Part shown: in pieces, positions 41,901 to 47,698 of the stretch | How the letters are laid out: each line of letters starts with the position of its first letter | Position numbering within the stretch: the stretch's first letter is position 1 | Source of the DNA: a virus | Direction: 5' to 3' (one strand) | Length of the DNA stretch: 47,698 nucleotides | Virus record (IMG/VR): IMGVR_UViG_3300002514_007835 | Location: 1-47,698 of that record | Made by a program: the position numbers and the translations under genes | Notes under the pieces: generated by a model | Told to the model about the DNA's origin: nothing | What the model saw: only the letters and a program-made list of their open reading frames with translations | The model's database searches: none

Positions 41901-42551
41901 CCTGATACTGTCTACCAGATGTCTGGGACAGGATTCGAGCCTAGCAGGGGTGTTATTAAGCCCGAGACATTCTACTTTAGCCTTATATCACCACGTTTCG
42001 ACGAGGCCTCCACGACCGAGAAGGTTAGGCCGAGGGGGTTCCTCGACTCTTCCCTGTTGGAGGAGTTTCCATATGCCCAGGTGGCACCAGCATATGAGAT
42101 TAGGAGGTCGGAGCAGCCCACTGATGACACTCGATTCTCAATAGAATTCTCGGTAGTCGATGCCTTGAATGAGGACATCATGACAATGTTTGCCACCCTG
42201 TCCAGTATGAATGACGCAATTGGAAGTCCTGGACTGCTTTTCTCGCCTGACTATCCTGAGTTAGAAAATATGCGTGATATTTACTTTAATCGATTAACCG
42301 ATAAGATGAACCTAAAGGGATTTTTTGAGTTCTTCAAGTGGTTCGATACGACAATTGGCTCCATACTGGTCCAGCTAATACCCCGAAAGACCAATTATCT
42401 TGGAAGTAACTTTGTCGTGGAGTCACACATGTTGGAACGCCCCAAGGTTGAGTATTACTATAGCGACATGTACCTGGGGGAGAATAATCGTCCCAATCTC
42501 AAGGGAATAATCAGGCTACAGCAGTTCGTGGGTAAGATTAGGAGGTTCTAG
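38964..42551 (+). CDS. Giant baseplate protein: LamG domains around a tail_P2_I-type core
   Basis: 1195 residues. Residues ~170-345 form a LamG/concanavalin-like domain (SIESHIFLPAVTN, FKHVTAILNRNAASDTLELYL, SGALDELRIFHTARGRDDI, LKLYYKFNEPSG). Residues ~473-608 match the P2 gpI/tail_P2_I wedge type: LDSFGRLLHIDYDKNENIPD, FLEFLASYYGMELP, RRILINIRDIIDSKGTIHSV and SIIRAVGI. A second LamG-like domain lies at ~700-915 (VGQMRFWSRGLQKVEWLEHV). It ends with a conserved-looking ~150-residue tail. In T4 the corresponding part of the wedge is filled by gp7, gp8 and gp53. The lectin-like domains suggest carbohydrate contact at the cell surface. The protein is rich in Ser and Thr. Confidence 0.72.
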   Translation: MSRSGPFSSEFVRNLVERGGEVSNKTSSDLAGLEITSTSSFRYDGPGSGLKSSQQVNVDFSLFANHSFFSSAQVNVNVAFDRVINEFPFDGTNNEYNEFLDKLTGFENYVLGLFPTSRGFLYFSGSSEVSVTGAGVGTHVSLVDAAGSLFPELSKDKSGKSVLNPDYKSLSIESHIFLPAVTNTNQVIYQKVQDGNTGFSLFLSESSSTTSASLYFAVSSGSQQATTSMMLNKGAFKHVTAILNRNAASDTLELYLDDDIISSSSANVTFDKFDIDNAPFMIGSGTIHNRVAPGAISFVPAQTFSGALDELRIFHTARGRDDILQFAQKGIFASEELKLYYKFNEPSGSYTSNNIVLDSSGNSLHGTIANFTTSSREAAGLANPITYELEARNPILFPTYTPLATINSDLLTSASRYDDHNPNLITRLVPQHYFLEGEAYEGFENEEGTIVESFTGTSIPGSGKLGTAQVMSAFLYTWAKELDELKIILDSFGRLLHIDYDKNENIPDQFLEFLASYYGMELPSIFSDASFRQFYDGDDLLTTAGAQQHGLKFVQNEIWRRILINIRDIIDSKGTIHSVKSIIRAVGINPDNNFRIREFGGPTKGALKVSRQNKSEVSSLLDFSGSLAGVTSTTNAQGIPNNKPFLMSPFLSGARNEVGYPEPQGTFVNQSPMNVHGTSNDPDDGLFTSGSFTYEGIYRFPFLLSGSYHSSQSLVRLHVTGGMGSKTSQNHGVLSNLVAVSGTNKVKLFVRPFAYTYDEFPETQELVLDGPNLFDGNAWNISFGRIRSDDSQLLPIERNGISSSYFIRCARQNFGTIEETYVTSSFSISNMGFNVFNATNVGTYNKSGSFICIGSQSLAVDDTLYLNTSGVNAAARSTYFDGRVGQMRFWSRGLQKVEWLEHVRNFKSLGVQDPLVKFNFVTMPTGSFGKLRLDVSADQIETQSNGVGGITLFDYTQHRVASGTAGFPWRMSTESSPTRPDTVYQMSGTGFEPSRGVIKPETFYFSLISPRFDEASTTEKVRPRGFLDSSLLEEFPYAQVAPAYEIRRSEQPTDDTRFSIEFSVVDALNEDIMTMFATLSSMNDAIGSPGLLFSPDYPELENMRDIYFNRLTDKMNLKGFFEFFKWFDTTIGSILVQLIPRKTNYLGSNFVVESHMLERPKVEYYYSDMYLGENNRPNLKGIIRLQQFVGKIRRF

Positions 42552-43387
42552 TGCCAATTACACCATTCGACGAGGCACCGTACGATAGGTACCAACAGCA
42601 GCCGGTAAGCGGCGGTATAAATACCAACAGTTACGATCAGTTTAGGCAGGGAATCTCCATTCGTACCGAGCGCGAGCTCTACATGGGTATGTCTCCAAAG
42701 ATGTCACCTGACAGGCAGTTTACGCCTGATAGCGGTAATAACAGCACTGTTTTTGGACAGCCCAAGGCCTTTAAGTCTGTTGTTCCATTCCAGGACCTGG
42801 AAAAGTTTCAACCTGTCGAGTTCATCAGTAGCAGTGCTTCCCCTAGTCAGCTATATCCACGTATCCTGGCAAATGCTTCCCTGACAGATCCCTACCAGCT
42901 GGATGGTGCTATCGAGCCACTTGTCATCAGGAGCGCCGTCTCAATGACCACCCTGGAGGGTGCTGATCCGGCACATGCCATTAAGGGCGAGTTCCTGGAT
43001 GGAAATATGGACGAGCGTCGCAAGGCATCACAGATAGTCCAGGTATACGACTATCGTCCTCCGGTTGAGACAAAGCCCTTCATTGACTTTCCGGAGTATT
43101 TTGGTGACACACCAAGCTCGGGAATTGTCCTTCCTGGTGTCATTTCAGCTACTGAGCCCCGGTTGCACCCATTCGATGACAAGACACAGCAGTATCGAAT
43201 GGTCTACGACTCGCCTGATTATGTTAGCGATTCCCTGACTCAAGACATGTTTGCCGCCCTTACGGCAATGTCAGGCTCTTCACAGATGATGCTGAGGTCC
43301 AACCAGGTCAGCTCGACTGCCGGGTTCGTCTACGATAATAACCCGCTGGGGACGGACTCCCTGGCATTCGGGGGATGGAAGAAGTAA
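42551..43387 (+). CDS. Virion structural protein of unknown family
   Basis: 278 residues from a GTG that overlaps the upstream TAG (TAGTG). The sequence is Pro, Gln, Ser and Asp-rich with little predicted regular structure at the start (DRYQQQPVSGGINTNSYDQF), then IEPLVIRSAVSMTTLEGADP, RKASQIVQVYDYRPP and TQDMFAALTAMSGSSQMMLR. It looks like an extended connector or a fibre-attachment protein. The next gene starts with TAATG overlap and has a strong ribosome-binding site. No recognisable domain. Confidence 0.55.
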   Translation: MPITPFDEAPYDRYQQQPVSGGINTNSYDQFRQGISIRTERELYMGMSPKMSPDRQFTPDSGNNSTVFGQPKAFKSVVPFQDLEKFQPVEFISSSASPSQLYPRILANASLTDPYQLDGAIEPLVIRSAVSMTTLEGADPAHAIKGEFLDGNMDERRKASQIVQVYDYRPPVETKPFIDFPEYFGDTPSSGIVLPGVISATEPRLHPFDDKTQQYRMVYDSPDYVSDSLTQDMFAALTAMSGSSQMMLRSNQVSSTAGFVYDNNPLGTDSLAFGGWKK

Positions 43388-46300
43388 TGGCGAAGGTACT
43401 TAAGGCTGGATATTATAATCTACTGCAACATTTTAAAGGGTACAATGCCCAAGATAGCCTTGTTCTCTGGTTGCAGATGTCGCCGTCTGAACCCACTGAT
43501 AGGACAGAAATAGCGGGTACTACACCAGCTTATGTAGGTTCCCCAACCCCAACGACGCAGCAATTTACGCTTCCACCTGGAAACAAAATATATAGGTCGG
43601 TCACATACTCCTCTATCGCGAACCAAGACGGCTATGTGACCAATTCATCAGGTCTATTCTGTTTCACATCGCTAGCAGATGGCGGTACACCAACAGCTAC
43701 AAGCGATCGACCTTTCTCGATTTCACTGTGGGTTAAATTAGATGATGCTACCACTTCGAATTACTTTTTTACAAAACGTGCGCAGGCTACCCCGTGGTAC
43801 GAGTATACTGCACTTCTAACATCATCTGGTGAAATTAGATTTGTTCTTGGAGATTCAAATGCAGGCAATGTATATGTTAGAGTAACTTCTGCTAATGTCG
43901 GTCCAAGCGGTACAGGTCAAATTCAGACTGCGACTTGGACACATTTAGCCTTTACCTACGACGGTCGAGGAGGTTCATCTCCCACGGCCGGAATGGCTGT
44001 CTATATTAATGGTCAGGCAATGTCCACGACAGCATCATCACTCGGCACATACGTAGGCATGCAGCCTGACTATCTCGATAAGCTATACCTTGGGACTGCT
44101 TATGCAGGTACTCAGGAGTTGGATGGTCAGATGGCTGAGTTCGCCGCCTGGTCGACTGAGCTAAGTGTTACAGAGGTCAAGGCTGTCTATGACATGACAT
44201 TGCTTGGTGATAACTCAATATCCGGCATCCTCAACAACCCACCCCGGACAATCCTCCGGGCCCTGGACTGCGCCACCGGCTCCTACCCGACAGTCTCAAG
44301 GATGGGCGACACCACCCGCCTCGGCCGCTACGCCACTAGCTTCGACGACCGCAACACAATCGTCTTCGCCTCCGGCTCCGACGTCACCCTGTCACTGCCC
44401 CTAGGGATCCAGATACTGTCAGGCTCCGTCGGCTATGCCTATATGAGCCAGTCGGTCGCCACGCCCAACACTAATTCCACGCTCACAGCCACTGGCATCG
44501 TCCGGAAGGGTGTCGCCGATGCCAACATCCACCTGACGCCGGGGGAGGACTTCGCCCCGTTCAAGGAGGACGGGCTCTACGTCATTAGCAAGGATGCCCG
44601 GGTCGATCCGTTCTACATGACAGGGTCCAGGATCCAGGACGTCGGTCCTGGGTTCTCACAGCCGCTCGGCGCCAAGACCAAGATAGTGTTCGACCTGACG
44701 GCTAATGTGTCATCCGCCTTTGGGTTCTATCCATCGAGTGGCACCCCGCGGCCACACTTGATGTCATACTTCGATCACGGCCTTAGGAAGTGGGTGCCTA
44801 CTGGGGAGGGATTCTTTAATTCATTCGAGCCCCCTGAGGCTGACGTCCGGTCCATGCTTGAGAATAACTGCCTGGGATTTGGGCCGACGCAGGACTCCAT
44901 CGTCGCGGAGAAGGGATTCCTGGCAGCCATGGGATTGCCTGTGTCGACATACGGCTTTCCGTCATCGGCCCGTTATCATGCCACATCATCCTGTGCTTGG
45001 CCGCTCTCAGGCGTCCTGGACCGACCATTTGTCGCCGAGAAATTTGTCTATGAGTTTAGTGCCTCATACGAGTGCAGAAACCACGGATTTACCGACATGT
45101 TCTATTGGGATGCCAACGAGAATGCCGGCAACGGGGGGTACGTGAGCATAGGCTCGAACGACGGCCCGTCAATTTCGTCTTTTTTCATACTCAACCAGCG
45201 CGGCCCATTTAAGGGCTCCGTGACACTGACATCTCCTTACACGACGGCCGCGGATCCCAATACAATTACTGAGCAGTATAGCTTCACGGAAACTCTGCCC
45301 ACCGTCACGGGAGGCCACTACGTTGATACCACACGCGACCTTGTCACGTATGGGCAGATACACGTGTATCCACAGACTGTCACCTGGCCGACGCTAGACG
45401 ATGTCGTCCCCAGCGACACTGCCACTGTCCGGAGCTTCAAAGAGTACTTTGAGGGAGTCGGTGGCTACTCACCAGAGGGCCAGAGACACGGCCGTGAACT
45501 TAATGTAGGGACTCTCCCAACTTATAATAATGTCAACCCCATGTTTGAAGGACGCTTTATCATGTCTGGAACCATGAAGGTCTGTGGCAGGAATGAGGGT
45601 GGCTATCCACTGAGGTCTAACATAGGGGGGAGCGCCAGACTTCAGCGGATGAACTGGGAATCCCATGGCCGAAATTTATTTACAATGAACACTGGCCGTG
45701 ACCTCGTCCGGGGCGCACCTGGCCAGGGCCCGGCACACCCCGGCTATAGGGTGATAACAGACCTCACCTCCACCGAAGCCTTCGGCCCACCTGTTAAGGC
45801 CACACAGGTGGTAAATTCGCCCTATTTACTAAAGCCATCTGACAGCCTAATATTTGGCTGGCAGGTACCCCCAAGCTGGAACTACTACAATCCCGACCCA
45901 GGGCCTACGGGGAAAAAGGAGCACTGGATTGAATTAGCTCCCGGCCCGTCCCGGCTGACAATCTACGGCTCCGAGGTTGCCGAGAACAAGGAGCACCACC
46001 CGGGACTCAACCAGCACCTGACGTCCGACGCCGTCCACGAGCTGGTCGGATTCCATGGTCCTCCACTTGATCAGTTTGAGACAGAGTTCAGGTCGCAGTA
46101 CAGCGGCAGTTTCCTGGCACAGGATATCGGAATCCAGCGCAGGATTGTTTCAGGCAGCGCCGGTGATGGTCACGTCCTGATATACTCATCGTCGCTTCTG
46201 CGTCGTCGCCTAGGCTCTTCAGCGACGATGAGGTGGGACGCGGGCCAGTACCATTTTACAATTGCCGCGTGTGATGGAATTGTATCTGGGACCGTCGCAG

Positions 46301-47253
46301 ATATGCGCATTCGTCCATCCAGTCAGTTTCGCAATATTCGCTGCACATCTGATGCTAACTTCTATGATTGTTACGTTCCTGCTGCCGTGGATATGATACG
46401 GGCTGTTGGACTGTATCCGTACACGGGTAACTATTTGGGCCAGACAACAGAGCCTAATGGCTACCAGTTGCTATTAAATCTCCATTCAGGAGGGACCTAT
46501 GGCGCTGGTGAGTTTAAGGGATGGTGGGCTGTCTTTCCATTCGAGCCCAGGTTTTTAGGACTCTCCCGTCGTGTCGCTGACCCGCTGCCACCGTGGCAGG
46601 GGCGTATATTCCAGGCCTTGGGCTGGGATGTCCGGATCGGGACCTCACGGTTCGGTGACAGCTCGCGTAAGAGCATCGATGTCACATGGCCATGGAATCT
46701 TAGGACTAATGGTAGCGGCGGCACTTTCCTGACAGGCAAGCCTGAGGGCGGTGGTGTCACCACCACCAGCCGTGCAGCCAAGCGATCCTTACTTACATTT
46801 ATATTTGGAATAGGAGACGCTGGCTATGGATGGGTCCAGGGTCGAAGGATCGGGGATGGCAAAGGCGGAGCCAGGACCGCGAGCGGCATGGCTGTTGACT
46901 CCAACGGGCCCATTCGAGGTTTTAAATATGGCATTTATAACACGGTTGAACAGGGTCCAATGAACTATTTCCGAGGTTCACAGTACGGACAGCTTCGTGA
47001 TATGCTGGAACAGGGCCTGGATAGCAGGATCCTGAGTCGTCGTAACGGCCGCCTGGCTCGTTCTGCTCCAGTTGTCACCATTCGCTTTGTGGACTCTGCT
47101 GGCAATCGACTTAAAAAGCAGGATCGGTACCAGACCGCATCCTCCAACCTGAGCCCGTACGCCACATCATCATTACCCTACTTTGATGGTATTGCCAATA
47201 ATCGTCCTCCAATTATGGATGCCACCCAGGGCACCAGTGTTGTGAGTATTTAA
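43387..47253 (+). CDS. Giant tail protein with N-terminal LamG domain
   Basis: 1288 residues from the ATG at 43387 (TAATG overlap, GGAAG 5 bases upstream); an ATG at 43375 lies inside the previous gene. Residues ~100-278 form a LamG/concanavalin-like domain: RPFSISLWVKLDDATTSNYF, TWTHLAFTYDGRGG, MAVYINGQAM, KLYLGTAYAGTQELDGQMAE and FAAWSTELS. From residue ~279 onward the protein is a long, beta-rich, Pro/Gly/Trp-rich body with no enzyme signature. Base composition changes sharply at about 44220, where the LamG part ends: 20 of 60 bases are G/C at 43801-43860 against 42 of 60 at 44221-44280. It is probably a receptor-contacting tail protein with an exchanged N-terminal domain. Confidence 0.68.
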   Translation: MAKVLKAGYYNLLQHFKGYNAQDSLVLWLQMSPSEPTDRTEIAGTTPAYVGSPTPTTQQFTLPPGNKIYRSVTYSSIANQDGYVTNSSGLFCFTSLADGGTPTATSDRPFSISLWVKLDDATTSNYFFTKRAQATPWYEYTALLTSSGEIRFVLGDSNAGNVYVRVTSANVGPSGTGQIQTATWTHLAFTYDGRGGSSPTAGMAVYINGQAMSTTASSLGTYVGMQPDYLDKLYLGTAYAGTQELDGQMAEFAAWSTELSVTEVKAVYDMTLLGDNSISGILNNPPRTILRALDCATGSYPTVSRMGDTTRLGRYATSFDDRNTIVFASGSDVTLSLPLGIQILSGSVGYAYMSQSVATPNTNSTLTATGIVRKGVADANIHLTPGEDFAPFKEDGLYVISKDARVDPFYMTGSRIQDVGPGFSQPLGAKTKIVFDLTANVSSAFGFYPSSGTPRPHLMSYFDHGLRKWVPTGEGFFNSFEPPEADVRSMLENNCLGFGPTQDSIVAEKGFLAAMGLPVSTYGFPSSARYHATSSCAWPLSGVLDRPFVAEKFVYEFSASYECRNHGFTDMFYWDANENAGNGGYVSIGSNDGPSISSFFILNQRGPFKGSVTLTSPYTTAADPNTITEQYSFTETLPTVTGGHYVDTTRDLVTYGQIHVYPQTVTWPTLDDVVPSDTATVRSFKEYFEGVGGYSPEGQRHGRELNVGTLPTYNNVNPMFEGRFIMSGTMKVCGRNEGGYPLRSNIGGSARLQRMNWESHGRNLFTMNTGRDLVRGAPGQGPAHPGYRVITDLTSTEAFGPPVKATQVVNSPYLLKPSDSLIFGWQVPPSWNYYNPDPGPTGKKEHWIELAPGPSRLTIYGSEVAENKEHHPGLNQHLTSDAVHELVGFHGPPLDQFETEFRSQYSGSFLAQDIGIQRRIVSGSAGDGHVLIYSSSLLRRRLGSSATMRWDAGQYHFTIAACDGIVSGTVADMRIRPSSQFRNIRCTSDANFYDCYVPAAVDMIRAVGLYPYTGNYLGQTTEPNGYQLLLNLHSGGTYGAGEFKGWWAVFPFEPRFLGLSRRVADPLPPWQGRIFQALGWDVRIGTSRFGDSSRKSIDVTWPWNLRTNGSGGTFLTGKPEGGGVTTTSRAAKRSLLTFIFGIGDAGYGWVQGRRIGDGKGGARTASGMAVDSNGPIRGFKYGIYNTVEQGPMNYFRGSQYGQLRDMLEQGLDSRILSRRNGRLARSAPVVTIRFVDSAGNRLKKQDRYQTASSNLSPYATSSLPYFDGIANNRPPIMDATQGTSVVSI

Positions 47254-47255
47254 TC

Positions 47256-47698
47256 ATGGCATCAATAACGAATCAAGACACAAAGCACATGTCATTCCTG
47301 AAAAAGATTGACAGCAATGGTAATATCATTTTAGTCGCCTGTCCTTCTGATATGAAGGTGGGAACAGGGGCAAATGCCAGCAACATGACCGTGATGGGAG
47401 ATGTCACGGTGGTGGGAAACATAAACGTCAGCGGATCTTTCATGACAGGTACGCTAAACCTAGCCTCGGCATCCCAGACCGCCCCTAGCGCCAATGAGGT
47501 GAGCCTAGGCACTTTTGAGACGTCCACCTGTGCCAGCTTGCGTGTCTACAGCACAGAGGGGTACAGCACTATGGGGGCTAATGACTCCAGCTGGTCACAC
47601 TTCTACACTGATCGTCCCAACTACTTTTTTGGTCCTGTGTCTGGTGGACTGTTTGTCGATAATGGCAACACCACATACGCCACTATTGGATCGTATGA
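47256..47698 (+). CDS. Fibre-type tail protein, N-terminal part (3' end outside window)
   Basis: An ATG at 47256, two bases after the upstream TAA, opens a frame that has no stop to the window end, giving at least 147 codons. It starts with MASITNQDTKHMSFLKKIDS and continues with VTVVGNINVSGSFMTGTLNL, YSTMGANDSSWSHFYTD and PNYFFGPVSGGLFV. The short Gly/Val/Asn/Ser repeats are typical of fibre shafts and resemble those of the gene at the window start (FSGPVYLSGS). It probably encodes a distal fibre. The gene was found by reading the frame directly. Confidence 0.6.
   Translation, partial: MASITNQDTKHMSFLKKIDSNGNIILVACPSDMKVGTGANASNMTVMGDVTVVGNINVSGSFMTGTLNLASASQTAPSANEVSLGTFETSTCASLRVYSTEGYSTMGANDSSWSHFYTDRPNYFFGPVSGGLFVDNGNTTYATIGSY

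Noticed and set aside
41662-42144. A 160-codon + strand frame inside the giant baseplate gene
   Set aside because: It is a Ser/Arg/Pro-rich out-of-frame shadow of a long gene with LamG and wedge domains.
42616-42623. TATAAATA, an exact match to the T4 late-promoter core
   Set aside because: It lies inside the coding sequence of the 278-residue protein, spelling normal codons, with no gene start downstream; one chance match of eight bases is expected in a window this long.
1-47698. The window as a complete circular or terminally redundant genome, since both ends are fibre-like
   Set aside because: Head, terminase, portal, polymerase and replication genes are absent, and I saw no shared sequence at the two ends.
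38964-47698. A diversity-generating retroelement acting on the tail proteins
   Set aside because: No reverse transcriptase gene and no template/variable repeat pair were seen.

Overview
The window reads as part of the genome of a large, T4-like contractile-tailed phage (myovirus). The supporting hallmarks are a gp25-like baseplate wedge protein (35068-35559), a gp6-like wedge protein (35561-37405), a gp5-like hub/spike protein with an OB-fold (32817-34730), a tail_P2_I-type protein (38964-42551), a sigma factor of the phage late-transcription kind (31738-32466), and fibre-type genes cut by both window ends. Every supported gene lies on the + strand and the coding density is very high: most junctions are ATGA, TAATG, TAGTG or short overlaps, and no gap exceeds about 100 bases. 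I saw no tRNA, rRNA, CRISPR array, transposase or integrase. The style suggests a marine phage, but the host cannot be read from the sequence.

Layout. (1) 1-1200: the 3' end of a tail fibre gene. (2) 1273-28131: an unbroken run of 30 genes for building and decorating a glycan. It holds ten glycosyltransferase genes (one a fusion of two transferases), GDP-mannose 4,6-dehydratase, two further NAD-dependent sugar epimerase/dehydratases, a short UDP-sugar dehydrogenase, a nonulosonic (sialic-like) acid synthase and a CMP-nonulosonate cytidylyltransferase. It also holds two MobA/LicC-type nucleotidyltransferases (one fused to a HAD domain), a HAD phosphatase, a LicA/APH-like kinase and a half-length GDPD-like protein. 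Likely decorating enzymes are a carbamoyltransferase, a sulfotransferase, three methyltransferases and a deacetylase-like protein. Two adjacent pol-beta-type nucleotidyltransferase-fold proteins and a cupin complete the run. (3) 28180-31760: a Cas4/AddB-like Fe-S nuclease, two more GT4 glycosyltransferases and a small membrane protein. (4) 31738-32815: a sigma factor and a small helical protein. (5) 32817-47253: the baseplate and tail block, with LamG-type lectin domains in two very large proteins. (6) 47256 to the window end: the 5' part of another fibre gene.

How it may work together. The island supplies activated sugars (GDP-deoxymannose type, UDP-uronic type, CMP-nonulosonate), transfers them, and decorates the product. 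It contains no recognisable flippase, polymerase, ABC exporter or initiating membrane phosphoglycosyltransferase. The product may therefore be attached in the cytoplasm, for example to virion proteins, or it may be passed to host machinery. The Ser/Thr-rich, lectin-bearing tail proteins encoded next door are candidate acceptors or partners. That link is inference; the gene content and arrangement are seen directly.
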